Source: Acinetobacter gyllenbergii CIP 110306 = MTCC 11365
GTDB taxonomy: Bacteria > Pseudomonadota > Gammaproteobacteria > Pseudomonadales > Moraxellaceae
Length of the DNA stretch: 64,000 nt
Assembly (NCBI RefSeq): GCF_000413855.1
Contig: NZ_ATGG01000010.1
Span: 80,822 to 144,821 of the forward strand
Reading direction: 5' to 3'
Shown: positions 27,620 to 37,151 of the stretch, in pieces
Layout of the letters: each line of letters starts with the position of its first letter
Position numbering within the stretch: position 1 is the stretch's first letter
Made by a program: the position numbers and the translations under genes
The notes under the pieces: model-generated
The model's database searches: none
What the model saw: only the letters and a program-made list of their open reading frames with translations
What the model was told of the DNA's origin: nothing

Positions 27620-28651
27620 ATGCGCTTAAATCCACGTCACATCGCAATTGCATTAGCTGTATCTGGGGCAACTGTAGCAACGACTGCAAATGCAGCTCGT
27701 GATACGATTCAAATTGCTGGTTCATCTACTGTATTACCATTTGCAAGTATTGTTGCTGAAGAGTTTGGCAACACATTCCCACAGTTCAAAGCACCGGTTG
27801 TTGGTTCAGGTGGTACGGGCGGTGGTTTGAAGCAATTCTGTCAAGGTGTAGGTGATAACACCATCGACATCGCAAATGCTTCTCGTCAAATTAAAGACAC
27901 AGAACTTGATGCATGTAAAAAATCTGGCGTAAACCAAGTACAAGAAATTAAAGTCGGTTATGACGGTATCGTATTTGCGTCAAACGTTAAAAAAGCAGCA
28001 TATAAATTAAAGCCAGTACATGTATTCACTGCATTATCTGCACAACTTCCTTCAAATGGTAAATTAGTTCCAAACCCATATACAACATGGAACCAAATTG
28101 ATAAATCATTACCAAATGAACCAATTACTTTAGTTATTCCTGCATCTAACCACGGTACACGTGAAGTGTTCCAAGAGAAAATGATCGATGCGGGTTGTGA
28201 AGCGTTTGATTACTACAAAGCTTTAAGCAAAGATGATCAAAAGAAAGCATGTTCAACCTTCCGTAAAGATGGTCGTGTAATTGAAATTGCAGGGGACTAT
28301 ACTGAAACTCTAGCGCGCTTGAAAACTTCTCCAAACGCAGTGGGTGTCTTCGGTTTAGGTTTCTATGATTCAAACCGCGATAAATTACGTGTAGCGACTG
28401 TAAATGGCGTGACTCCATCTGAGAAAACGGTATTGGATGGTAGCTACCTTGTTTCACGTCCATTGTTCTTCTACGTGAAAGGCGAGCACTTAAAATCAAT
28501 CAAAGGCTTACCACAATACACAGAATTCTTCTTAAGCAAGAAAATTTCTGGTAAAGGTTCTAAATTAGAAAAAGCGGGCTTGATTCCTTTAAGCGACAAA
28601 GAGCGCGCAAAAATCCTAGCTGATTTCAAAGCGGGTAAATCAGTTAAGTAA
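27620..28651 (+). CDS. pstS: Periplasmic phosphate-binding protein PstS
   Basis: Phosphate-binding component of the high-affinity Pst ABC transporter. Signal peptide of 25 residues ending TANA. Phosphate-loop segments: AGSSTVLPF and GSGGTGGGLKQF near the N-terminus, and SNHGTREVF in the second lobe. The ATG at 27605 has no ribosome binding site, but its own codons provide GAGAG eight bases before the ATG at 27620, so I start there (343 residues). Regulated by the Pho boxes at 27493-27530. A hairpin with a U tail follows at 28666-28698, which may lower expression of the membrane genes relative to pstS. Confidence 0.95.
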   Translation: MRLNPRHIAIALAVSGATVATTANAARDTIQIAGSSTVLPFASIVAEEFGNTFPQFKAPVVGSGGTGGGLKQFCQGVGDNTIDIANASRQIKDTELDACKKSGVNQVQEIKVGYDGIVFASNVKKAAYKLKPVHVFTALSAQLPSNGKLVPNPYTTWNQIDKSLPNEPITLVIPASNHGTREVFQEKMIDAGCEAFDYYKALSKDDQKKACSTFRKDGRVIEIAGDYTETLARLKTSPNAVGVFGLGFYDSNRDKLRVATVNGVTPSEKTVLDGSYLVSRPLFFYVKGEHLKSIKGLPQYTEFFLSKKISGKGSKLEKAGLIPLSDKERAKILADFKAGKSVK

Positions 28652-28665
28652 TATTGTTAAAAGGG

Positions 28666-28698
28666 AGGCTGGTGAGACGTTGGATCATCAGCCTTTTT
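28666..28698 (+). terminator. Attenuating hairpin between pstS and pstC
   Basis: AGGCTGGTGA / TCATCAGCCT helix of 10 bp with one G-U pair and a 9-nt loop, followed by TTTTT. Probable partial terminator that keeps PstS in excess. Confidence 0.7.
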
Positions 28699-28750
28699 GT
28701 CTAGCTAAGTTTTTTCAAATCATGAAAATTGAGAAAACAGTGGAGATTAC

Positions 28751-30130
28751 ATGAATCTGCTACTTATCGGTGTGTTATTAGCCCTTGTGGCAATTGCATA
28801 TCAAATCGGGCTGAGTAAAAGCCGTAACCTAGCAGGTAAGGGAAATAACTCAGCAACACTACATTCTCGTCCAGGATATTATGGGGCGTTGGTTGCTTTG
28901 TGGTGTGGTATTCCTGCGTTTTTAATTTTGATTATTTGGAATTTGGTTGAACCAAGTATTTTACAACACATTATTTTCAATAATATTCCTGCATCTGTAA
29001 GTTCGACTTTAGATGCGGCAGGTCGTGATGTTTTAAGCAGTCGTGTACAAGCAATTGCTTCTGGTTTCGGGGTAACAGATCAACCAGCAGCCTATGAAGT
29101 GGCGGCAGCGCAACAACTTGCAAAATTCCAGACCATAGGCTCTTTTGCCAAACTTGCCGTGGTGATTAGTGCTGGACTAGCTGGTTTAGTTTGGGCCAAA
29201 CGTCATGTTAGCCAGCAATTCCGCGCACGTAACCAAGTCGAAAAAACCATTAATGTTGCTTTGATTTTGTGTTCAGGGGTCGCAATCTTGACAACAATCG
29301 GTATTGTGTTATCGATGTTAAGAGAAGCATTACACTTTTTCCATTTTGTTAGTCCTGTTGATTTCTTCTTTGGTACTGAATGGAATCCTGGCTTTAGCAC
29401 CTCAGGAAATGCAGAAGGTAGTTACGGCATCTTACCGCTGATTTGGGGAACCTTAATGGTCAGTGGTATTGCATTATTGGTTGCAGTACCAATTGGCTTG
29501 TTGGTTGCGATTTATTTGGCTGAATATGCATCGCCAAGGTTGCGTTCTTGGGCAAAACCGACGATTGAGGTTTTAGCAGGGATTCCAACGATTGTTTATG
29601 GTGTATTTGCCTTAATGGTGATTGGTCCATTCTTTAAAATTGTGGGTGAAAGTGTTGGTATCAACATTAATGCGACCAGTGCACTCACCGCAGGTTTTGT
29701 GATGGGTATTATGATTATCCCATTCGTTTCCTCATTATCTGATGACATTATTACTCAAGTGCCTCGTGCATTACGTGATGGTTCTTTGGGCCTAGGCGCA
29801 ACCAAATCAGAAACTATTCGTCAAGTGGTTTTACCAGCTGCCTTACCCGGGATTACAGGTGCATTCTTGCTTGCCGTATCCCGAGCAGTGGGTGAGACCA
29901 TGATTGTGGTGCTTGCAGCAGGGAACAGTCCATTGTTGCATGCCAATCCATTTGAAGCAGTTTCAACCGTAACCGTCACGATTGTGAAGCAATTAACGGG
30001 GGATACTGATTTTGCGAGCCCGCAAGCATTGGTGGCATTTGCCCTTGGTTTAACGCTGTTTGTGATTACTTTGGGTCTAAACATTATTGCACTGTACATC
30101 GTGCGTAAATATCGTGAGCAATACGAATGA
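28751..30130 (+). CDS. pstC: Phosphate ABC transporter permease PstC
   Basis: Inner-membrane permease of the Pst complex. 459 residues, against 319 in E. coli. The extra length is an N-terminal region with two or three membrane segments and a periplasmic stretch (residues about 70-130) before the usual six-helix core. Core features: the EYASPRLRSWAKP loop, EVLAGIPTIVYG, and the EAA-type coupling loop LGLGATKSETIRQVVLPAAL. The ATG follows GGAGA. Its stop codon overlaps the pstA start (ATGA). Confidence 0.93.
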   Translation: MNLLLIGVLLALVAIAYQIGLSKSRNLAGKGNNSATLHSRPGYYGALVALWCGIPAFLILIIWNLVEPSILQHIIFNNIPASVSSTLDAAGRDVLSSRVQAIASGFGVTDQPAAYEVAAAQQLAKFQTIGSFAKLAVVISAGLAGLVWAKRHVSQQFRARNQVEKTINVALILCSGVAILTTIGIVLSMLREALHFFHFVSPVDFFFGTEWNPGFSTSGNAEGSYGILPLIWGTLMVSGIALLVAVPIGLLVAIYLAEYASPRLRSWAKPTIEVLAGIPTIVYGVFALMVIGPFFKIVGESVGININATSALTAGFVMGIMIIPFVSSLSDDIITQVPRALRDGSLGLGATKSETIRQVVLPAALPGITGAFLLAVSRAVGETMIVVLAAGNSPLLHANPFEAVSTVTVTIVKQLTGDTDFASPQALVAFALGLTLFVITLGLNIIALYIVRKYREQYE

Positions 30131-31521
30131 GTTCATCAAATACATCTCCTCTGGATCCGAACCTATTGGATCCTCAAGTAGCTGCTGAACAACGTGAGCA
30201 GCGTAAAAGAAAGATCCAAAGTTCTTTGGCCAAGCGTCATCGTAAAGAAAAAACCTTTCGTTTTGCTGGGATTTCGGCGGTTGTGATCGCGCTGGCATTT
30301 GTTGCTTTACTATTTGGTAGCATTTTGGCCAAAGGTCTCCCAGCTTTTTGGCAAAGTAGTATTACCGTTCCGGTTTATTTTGATCCAGCGATCATCAATG
30401 TCGGTGCGAAGCCAAAACAAACAGCAGGTGAAACCCCAGCTCACTTTGAAGAGCGCATGGTCGCTTGGCAAACTGAAATGGGTATGGTGGATTGGGATGC
30501 CTTGATCGTAAATGGCATCGTTGCTAAAAACAAAGCATTAGAGTCTCAACGTGATTATCTAAGCAGTTTATATACCAGTTCTGAAGCATACCGTTTGCGT
30601 GATATGGTGCTTAAAAACCCTGCGCTGATTGGAAGCAAAGAAGAGATCAAATTCCTAGCCGATGCCAATATAGACGTGTGGTTAGCAGGGAATATTGACC
30701 GTAGTTTGCCAGATGATCAGCAACAACTTGAACCTGAAGTACGTCAACTTGCAGATCAGTTAAAAGCGGAAGGAATTATTAAAAGTACCTTCAATACTAA
30801 CTTGTTCTTTAGTCCAGACTCTCGTAGTTCACCTGCAACCAGTGGTTTAGCCGGCGCATTCATGGGGTCATTATTCATGATGATGATCGTGATTGTGATC
30901 TCGATTCCAATCGGTGTTGCCAGTGCAATTTATCTTGAAGAGTTTGCACCAAAAAATATGATGACGGACATTATTGAAGTCAACATTAACAACTTGGCTG
31001 CTGTTCCTTCGATTGTGTTTGGTTTATTGGGTGCTGCAATCTTTATTGGTTGGATGCAGTTGCCATTATCAGCACCCTTAGTCGGTGGTTTGGTGCTGAG
31101 TTTGATGACTTTGCCGACCGTGATTATTACCACACGTGCATCACTAAAAGCGGTTCCACCTTCGATTCGTCAAGCTGCTTTAGGTTTGGGTGCATCGAAA
31201 GTACAAACCATTTTCCATCATGTATTACCTTTGGCATTACCTGGCATTATGACAGGTGCGATCATTGGGGTTGCACATGCGCTGGGTGAAACTGCGCCAT
31301 TGCTTTTAATCGGAATGAGCGCTTTCGTTGCAAGTGTGCCAACCACACCACTCGATCAAGCGACAGCATTGCCAGTACAAGTTTATTTGTGGCAAGGTAA
31401 TGAATTACGTAACTTCTTCGAAGGGCGTACCGCAGCAGCGATTATTGTGTTACTGGCATTAATGATTGGTTTGAATAGCCTTGCTATTTGGCTCCGTAAG
31501 AAATTTGAAGTGCGTTGGTAA
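30127..31521 (+). CDS. pstA: Phosphate ABC transporter permease PstA
   Basis: Second Pst permease, 464 residues (296 in E. coli). After a basic cytosolic N-terminus and the first membrane helix (about residues 45-70) there is a periplasmic insertion of roughly 170 residues (about 75-245), a type seen in several proteobacterial PstA proteins. Five core helices follow, with [14 protein letters not shown] and the coupling loop [20 protein letters not shown]. The start overlaps the pstC stop codon by four bases, implying translational coupling. Confidence 0.93.
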   Translation: MSSSNTSPLDPNLLDPQVAAEQREQRKRKIQSSLAKRHRKEKTFRFAGISAVVIALAFVALLFGSILAKGLPAFWQSSITVPVYFDPAIINVGAKPKQTAGETPAHFEERMVAWQTEMGMVDWDALIVNGIVAKNKALESQRDYLSSLYTSSEAYRLRDMVLKNPALIGSKEEIKFLADANIDVWLAGNIDRSLPDDQQQLEPEVRQLADQLKAEGIIKSTFNTNLFFSPDSRSSPATSGLAGAFMGSLFMMMIVIVISIPIGVASAIYLEEFAPKNMMTDIIEVNINNLAAVPSIVFGLLGAAIFIGWMQLPLSAPLVGGLVLSLMTLPTVIITTRASLKAVPPSIRQAALGLGASKVQTIFHHVLPLALPGIMTGAIIGVAHALGETAPLLLIGMSAFVASVPTTPLDQATALPVQVYLWQGNELRNFFEGRTAAAIIVLLALMIGLNSLAIWLRKKFEVRW

Positions 31522-31535
31522 TTGAGGAGAGTACA

Positions 31536-32450
31536 ATGAATACGATTGATATTATGAACGCCGTAGAAAAGGATAAATCAGTGAATCCACAGCAAAAAGA
31601 ATTTACCTCATCTGAAGCGCAAGTTCAGCAATCAAATACTGCATTTGTCTCTCAGTTTGAAACGGCTTCTTCAAATAAAAAGCCAAAAACCAGTGAAGTG
31701 AAAATCAGTACCAAAGATGTTCATGTTTACTATGGTGACTCTGAAGCGATTAAAGGTATTGATCTTGATGTTTACCAGAATGAAGTGATTGCATTCATTG
31801 GCCCATCAGGTTGTGGTAAATCGACATTCTTACGGACTTTAAACCGTATGAATGACACCATTGATAGTTGTCGTGTGACGGGTAAAGTGACTTTAGATAA
31901 TCAAGATATCTACGATCCAAACCTTGATGTGGTTTTGCTGCGTGCACAAGTGGGCATGGTATTCCAAAAACCAAACCCATTCCCGAAATCAATTTTTGAT
32001 AACGTAGCTTATGGTCCAAAACTACATGGTTTAGCGCGTGATAAATATGACCTAGAAGAAATCGTGGAAAACAGTTTACGTAAAGCGGGTTTATGGGATG
32101 AAGTTAAAGATCGCTTGAGCCAACCTGGCACAGGTTTATCAGGTGGTCAGCAACAGCGTTTGTGTATTGCACGTACCATTGCAGTGAGCCCAGAAGTGAT
32201 CTTGATGGATGAGCCATGTTCGGCGCTGGATCCAATTGCGACCGCGAAAATTGAAGAATTGATTTCTGAATTGTCTGAACAATTCACCATTGCAATCGTT
32301 ACCCACTCTATGCAACAAGCAGCGCGTGTATCAGACCGTACCGCTTACTTCCATCTGGGTGATTTGATTGAGGTGAACTCGACTGAGAAAGTGTTTACCC
32401 AGCCAGACCATCAGTTGACGGAAGCGTATATTACGGGTCGTTTTGGTTAA
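31536..32450 (+). CDS. pstB: Phosphate ABC transporter ATPase PstB
   Basis: ATP-binding subunit of the Pst transporter: Walker [10 protein letters not shown], signature [16 protein letters not shown], Walker [14 protein letters not shown] and switch histidine in IVTHSMQQA. The N-terminus carries about 50 low-complexity residues before the ABC domain. The ATG at 31536 follows GAGGAGAG; an in-frame TTG at 31515 overlaps pstA and is rejected. A UUCG-capped terminator follows, and phoU is not next in line as it is in many genomes. Confidence 0.95.
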   Translation: MNTIDIMNAVEKDKSVNPQQKEFTSSEAQVQQSNTAFVSQFETASSNKKPKTSEVKISTKDVHVYYGDSEAIKGIDLDVYQNEVIAFIGPSGCGKSTFLRTLNRMNDTIDSCRVTGKVTLDNQDIYDPNLDVVLLRAQVGMVFQKPNPFPKSIFDNVAYGPKLHGLARDKYDLEEIVENSLRKAGLWDEVKDRLSQPGTGLSGGQQQRLCIARTIAVSPEVILMDEPCSALDPIATAKIEELISELSEQFTIAIVTHSMQQAARVSDRTAYFHLGDLIEVNSTEKVFTQPDHQLTEAYITGRFG

Positions 32451-32466
32451 TCCGTTTCATTACAAA

Positions 32467-32490
32467 CAAAAGAGCCTTCGGGCTCTTTTT
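32467..32490 (+). terminator. Terminator of pstSCAB
   Basis: AAAAGAGCC-TTCG-GGCTCTTTT hairpin with a stable UUCG tetraloop and a U tail. Confidence 0.92.
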
Positions 32491-32596
32491 GTTTATATAA
32501 ATGAAAATGAATCTATTTTGCAAAATCGCTATTGAATTTTTATTGAGCAGACCACATCTTAGAACAATAACGCCGAACTTATAGAGCACATACTTC

Positions 32597-33559
32597 ATGT
32601 TATTCCATTTACCTAAGTTTCCTGCTGAAATTCGTATTAGTCATCTCAATGCGCGTGTGAATGAACAAAGAAAAAGAATTGCGCAAACCACCGCCTCTCG
32701 TTTTGAATTATTACAACTCGTTCAACAGCTTGCAAAAGAAGCTAAAATTCGCAAGAAGAACGATCAAAAAATTTATGTCCTTGACTTTAAAGGCGATGTT
32801 CAAGCGTCTGCAGTCGATACCATCCGTGAAGAAATTACCTTGATCTTAGCGACTGCTAAAGCAGGGCATGATCGTGTCGTCGTTCGTTTAGAAAGTCCTG
32901 GCGGAATGGTGCATGGTTATGGTTTGGCCGCTGCTCAATTGGTGCGTTTACGTGATGCAGGTTTTAATGTCACCATCTGTGTTGATAAAGTTGCTGCAAG
33001 TGGCGGCTATATGATGGCATGTATTGCCAATGAAATTATCTCTGCACCTTTTGCAGTGGTGGGTTCGATTGGTGTGGTTGCACAAGTACCGAACTTTAAT
33101 CGTTTGCTCAAACAGCACAATGTTGATTTTGAGCTGTATACCGCAGGTGAATATAAACGTACCGTGACCATGTTTGGTGAAAATACGCCAGAAGGCAAGG
33201 CCAAGTTTGAAGAAGAGTTACAGCAAACCCACTCCTTATTTAAGGATTTTGTTGAGAAATATCGTCCACAACTTGATGTTGCTAAAGTTGCAACAGGCGA
33301 GCATTGGTATGGTGAAGATGCACGTGAATTGAACTTGGTAGATAAGCTACAAACTTCTGACGAATACCTATTAAGCTTGTTACCAAAACACGATATCTAT
33401 GTGATTAATACCCGTAAACGCCCAACCTTTGGCGAAAAACTGGGATTGCAGGCAGCTCAAATGGCTGAAGGTTTGATTCCTACGGTCATGAATAAAATTA
33501 CAGATAGTTTGGCAAAGGCAAATAGTACATTGGTACAAATGCGTGATCCGAAATTTTAA
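32597..33559 (+). CDS. sohB: S49-family peptidase SohB
   Basis: Serine peptidase of the SppA/SohB family. Nucleophile serine in KVAASGGYMMA and general-base lysine in YTAGEYKRT, with the flanking LESPGGMVHGYGLAAAQL as in E. coli SohB. 320 residues. E. coli SohB begins with a transmembrane anchor. Here the N-terminus (MLFHLPKFPAEIR) is hydrophilic after the first residues, and a stop codon lies in frame at 32582, so the anchor is absent rather than mis-annotated. The protein may be cytosolic or peripheral. A terminator follows at 33584-33612. Confidence 0.9.
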   Translation: MLFHLPKFPAEIRISHLNARVNEQRKRIAQTTASRFELLQLVQQLAKEAKIRKKNDQKIYVLDFKGDVQASAVDTIREEITLILATAKAGHDRVVVRLESPGGMVHGYGLAAAQLVRLRDAGFNVTICVDKVAASGGYMMACIANEIISAPFAVVGSIGVVAQVPNFNRLLKQHNVDFELYTAGEYKRTVTMFGENTPEGKAKFEEELQQTHSLFKDFVEKYRPQLDVAKVATGEHWYGEDARELNLVDKLQTSDEYLLSLLPKHDIYVINTRKRPTFGEKLGLQAAQMAEGLIPTVMNKITDSLAKANSTLVQMRDPKF

Positions 33560-33583
33560 TAATTTACACGCTATAAAGAGCAT

Positions 33584-33612
33584 AAAAAACCAGCCTAAAG
33601 GGCTGGTTTTTT
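33584..33612 (+). terminator. Terminator of sohB
   Basis: CCAGCC / GGCTGG stem with flanking A and T runs and a TAAAG loop. Confidence 0.88.
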
Positions 33613-33811
33613 ATGTTTGATCTTGTAGATTTGGGGTGAAGTTCACCGCTAGATTTGAACATTTGGTGAATTAAACAAACATGACAAAACTATTTGATCG
33701 AATAGATTGTAGCAATAGCGATCATTTGATATTTTAACTGCAAGATGAATTACTTAATTATTCATTAACCGAAAAAGTATTTAAAAATATAATTGATAAG
33801 TGAGCATAATA

Positions 33812-35953
33812 ATGACAAGAGTCGTCGTTTTTTCAAAGAAAAATTCGAATATTCTACAAGATGCGCAATTGAAAAGTGTGGTACTCGACCAGCCTTCGAT
33901 CGTACAAATTGGTGTGAATCAAGCCGATATTAAATCCATGATCAAACAAGGTAATGATCTTGTCATTACACTAAAAAACGGTGAAAAAATTATTGTCAGT
34001 GATTTTTATAGTGCTGAAAACTTAACAGAGCATAGCCTTGCAGTCGCGAAAGATGATGGGACTTATGCGGTCGCAGAATTTGATGATTCAGGAAAATTTG
34101 TTCGTTATACCCCAGCGACGTCACTGACGCAACTTGCATATACGGATGCAGTGACACCTGCTCCTCAACCTCAGAATGTGGATCAGGATTCGGCGATTAG
34201 TAAGTCACAACTCTTAAAAGTAGGTTTGGCTGCTTTAGTGGCAGAAGGTGTGTATCTATTAGCCGTAAAAGATGATGATGACGATAAAAATAAAAGTAGT
34301 AACCAACCGATTGATATAACACCACCTGCTACACCAACTGCGAGTTTAGGTACAGATACACAAACGATTACGGGTAAAACCGAAGCGAAAGCCAAAATTG
34401 AAATTAAAGATGCAGCTGGGAAAGTGATTGCAACGACTCAAGCTGACGCCGAAGGAAATTACACAGTCAAGCTAGATCAACCTTTGGTGAATGGTGGCAA
34501 GGTCAGCGTGACTGTAATTGATGGTTCGGGGAATACTTCTAAAGCCACTGTTGTGACAGGAAATAAGGATACCATTGCACCAGATGCTCCGACAGCACAA
34601 CTGAATGCAGATGGAACCATTGTTACAGGTAAGGCCGAAGCCAATGCTAAAGTCTCAATTTATGATGCAAATGGCACGCTATTGGGTAGCGTGATTGCAA
34701 ATAAAGCAGGACTGTATTCCATTAAAGTTTCACCGGCTTTAACCAGTGAAAAAGGTGGGACGGTTGTCGCTGAAGATGCAGCCGAAAATAAATCTACACC
34801 GACTAAAGTGATTGCTGGAAAAGATACGGTGCCGCCTGATCAACCTTTTGTGGATGTCAACAAGGAAGGTTCATCTATTCAAGGTCGAGCAGAGGCGAAT
34901 AGCAAGGTACAGATCAAGGATGCGGATGGGAAAATAATTGGTAGTGGAATTACAGATGCACAAGGCAAATTTCAGATTACACTTTCACCTGCCTTAGCTT
35001 CAGATAAAAAGGCAACCATCATTGTCGAAGATGCGGCAGGGAATCAATCTAAACCGCTTGAGATTACTGCCGGAAAAGACACCATTGCACCCGATAAAGC
35101 CGTTGCTGAAATCAATGCAGCAGGTGATTCAGTGACGGGTACAGCGGAAGCAAATAGTAAAATTGAAATTAGAAGTGCGGATGGGAAAACACTGTTTGGT
35201 TCAGGTACTGTTGGTGCGGATGGAAAATTTAGCATTACCTTATCATCGGCTTTAACCGATAAAAATGTAGGGAAAGTTTATATCATTGATGCAGCTGGGA
35301 ACCGTTCCGATGCAGTCGATGTGGTAGGGACAAAAGATACCATTGCGCCGAATAAGCCGATTTTGCAAACCGTGATGGATGATGTGGGTGCTGTAAAAGG
35401 TGCAATCGCGGCAGGAGGGGATACTGATGACAGCAAACCGACTTTGGCTGGTGTAGGTGAAGCAAAAACTGTTTTGACGATTTATGACAATGGTCAACCG
35501 ATAGGTACGGTAACAGTGGGAGATAATGGAAGGTGGAGTTTTGAAGTTAAGCAGGATTTAAGTGTGGGGCCACATAAAATCACCTTAACCTTGACTGATG
35601 CAGCAGGCAATATTAGTGAAGCGAGTGATGCATTTAGTTTTAATGTGGTTGCACCTGTAGTGAAAGCCTCTTTGGCCGATGCGATTGATTTGGGTGCTTT
35701 ACAAACCCAACACGCTGAACCTGTTTCCGAATCAAACAATATTGAGAAACTGAGTCTAAATACCTTATTGTCTTCTTCTGAGCCCGTATCAAATCAGTTG
35801 GATGAGGTTTTGAACCAATTGCTGATAGGACAAAATCCAACTCCTGCAACCAGTCATTCTGGAAATGCTGATTTAACCCATCTTGATTATGCAGCAAGTT
35901 TAAAAGCTGATCCTTTAGACCAGCTTACTGTATTGCAACATTCGATTATTTAA
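33812..35953 (+). CDS. Bap-like Ig-repeat surface protein (BLP2-like)
   Basis: A 713-residue protein resembling the smaller Bap-like proteins of Acinetobacter (BLP2 type), linked to biofilm and adhesion. The first 110 or so residues form the BapA-type prefix domain (VQIGVNQADIKSMIKQGNDL). A hydrophobic stretch (LLKVGLAALVAEGVYLLAV) and an acidic linker (DDDDDK) follow. Then come four bacterial Ig-like repeats of about 84 residues, each opening with a T-x-x-P-D-like motif (TIAPD, TVPPD) and containing G-AEANSKV and DAAGN, and a fifth, divergent repeat (GGDTDDSKPTLAGVGEA). There is no classical signal peptide; type I secretion would be expected but no RTX repeats are present. The ATG at 33812 is preferred over GTG at 33800. 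It stands alone; no type I secretion genes are adjacent. Confidence 0.8.
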   Translation: MTRVVVFSKKNSNILQDAQLKSVVLDQPSIVQIGVNQADIKSMIKQGNDLVITLKNGEKIIVSDFYSAENLTEHSLAVAKDDGTYAVAEFDDSGKFVRYTPATSLTQLAYTDAVTPAPQPQNVDQDSAISKSQLLKVGLAALVAEGVYLLAVKDDDDDKNKSSNQPIDITPPATPTASLGTDTQTITGKTEAKAKIEIKDAAGKVIATTQADAEGNYTVKLDQPLVNGGKVSVTVIDGSGNTSKATVVTGNKDTIAPDAPTAQLNADGTIVTGKAEANAKVSIYDANGTLLGSVIANKAGLYSIKVSPALTSEKGGTVVAEDAAENKSTPTKVIAGKDTVPPDQPFVDVNKEGSSIQGRAEANSKVQIKDADGKIIGSGITDAQGKFQITLSPALASDKKATIIVEDAAGNQSKPLEITAGKDTIAPDKAVAEINAAGDSVTGTAEANSKIEIRSADGKTLFGSGTVGADGKFSITLSSALTDKNVGKVYIIDAAGNRSDAVDVVGTKDTIAPNKPILQTVMDDVGAVKGAIAAGGDTDDSKPTLAGVGEAKTVLTIYDNGQPIGTVTVGDNGRWSFEVKQDLSVGPHKITLTLTDAAGNISEASDAFSFNVVAPVVKASLADAIDLGALQTQHAEPVSESNNIEKLSLNTLLSSSEPVSNQLDEVLNQLLIGQNPTPATSHSGNADLTHLDYAASLKADPLDQLTVLQHSII

Positions 35954-35983
35954 ACTGTATTTATATTTTGAGAGCGTCTATTT

Positions 35984-36616
35984 TTAAGTAGGCGTTTTTT
36001 CTTTGAGGAGTTGAGTGATTCCAATCAAGATAGCTCCGACGGTTGCAAGGAACATATCTTTATGTGCATCCCAGATATCACCTTGCTGGCCATTATAGTT
36101 TTCGGCATCTTCAGGGGATAAACCAATCGCGATCCACCATTCAATTAATTCATAAAACATGCTCGATGCCATGACAAATTGAATCACCAGCAGAAATAGG
36201 GTCAAAGGTTTGGCAGTCGGTAACCAAACTTGAAAACAGCGATAGAAAAATGGATAGAGCAATAGACCATAAGCAAAATGCACCAGTCGGTCATACATAT
36301 TACGCGACCAACCCATGGTTTGATTTAAGTCAAAGTGGAAAAGGTTTTCAATCCACTCATTATAAGGCACATAAGAGTAGAGGTAGTGTGCCCCTAAAAT
36401 ATGAATCAGAAGAAAGCCAAGATAAAGACAAAAACTATAAAAACTAATGCCAATCTTTTTCAGCGTGACAATGAGGGCAATTAGCATCAAAACGGTACCC
36501 GCTTGGTGTAGCAAATAAGCCTCAAACTCAAGCGGTTGGATGCTTGCAATTGCCACCACCAGCAGCACTATCGCAAGCGCAATATAATGTTTTAAACTCA
36601 GTTGTTGTTCGATCAT
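35984..36616 (-). CDS. DUF2238 (YjdF-like) membrane protein
   Basis: Inner-membrane protein of 210 residues with about six hydrophobic helices. It contains the DUF2238/YjdF motifs NMYDRLVHFAYGLLLYP and MFYELIEWW, plus a C-terminal segment QQGDIWDAHKDMFLATVGA. Function unknown. The ATG follows AGGAT. Convergent with the Bap-like gene, with only 30 bp between their stop codons. Confidence 0.82.
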   Translation of the reverse strand: MIEQQLSLKHYIALAIVLLVVAIASIQPLEFEAYLLHQAGTVLMLIALIVTLKKIGISFYSFCLYLGFLLIHILGAHYLYSYVPYNEWIENLFHFDLNQTMGWSRNMYDRLVHFAYGLLLYPFFYRCFQVWLPTAKPLTLFLLVIQFVMASSMFYELIEWWIAIGLSPEDAENYNGQQGDIWDAHKDMFLATVGAILIGITQLLKEKTPT

Positions 36617-36654
36617 ACTGTATCCTAAATACAGTCAGGCAAGTTTTATTGCTC

Positions 36655-37005
36655 TTACTCTGTCGTTTTTACAGCGATTGTTTCTTTGGCTGTAGAAACG
36701 CCACCGAGTGCCTGACATGCTTGTTTATATAATTGATATTTTTGTTGTACAACTTCATCGAGCGGAATGTCAAAGAGATCTTCACCATTTTTATATTGTT
36801 CAATATATGATGCCGCTTTGTCTTTATTGGCAGCCAGTGATTGTTGATAAAAATTTGAAATAGAAGAGGTTGCTAACTCACTGGATTCAATGTTATGACA
36901 CTGAAAACCTTGTAAGAGTTTCTCAGCGCGTTTTAATTCGCTAGATTTTCCAAAAATACAACCTGATAAGCTCACGGTGGCAATGAGCAGGAACAAAAGC
37001 TTCAT
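36655..37005 (-). CDS. Small lipoprotein
   Basis: A 116-residue predicted lipoprotein. Signal peptide with lipobox LSGC (Cys 16), mature part largely helical with no recognised domain. No family recognised. ATG at 37003-37005; no clear ribosome binding site. It is followed on the same strand after 38 bp by the DUF2238 gene, so the two may be co-transcribed. Confidence 0.7.
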   Translation of the reverse strand: MKLLFLLIATVSLSGCIFGKSSELKRAEKLLQGFQCHNIESSELATSSISNFYQQSLAANKDKAASYIEQYKNGEDLFDIPLDEVVQQKYQLYKQACQALGGVSTAKETIAVKTTE

Positions 37006-37151
37006 GATCGATAGAGTAGAATTTTAAAGGTGCTATTATTGTATATAAGGTGAATTTTATAAATTAATTATTTATGTCTAACACGATAAAATTTAATCTT
37101 TTTTTACTTTGCACATCTGATTGCACAAAAATTAAATAGACGGGATTTAAA

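Noticed and set aside
34267..34284. Special meaning of the DDDDDK stretch in the Bap-like protein
   Set aside because: Acidic linkers are common between prefix and repeat domains; no evidence of processing.
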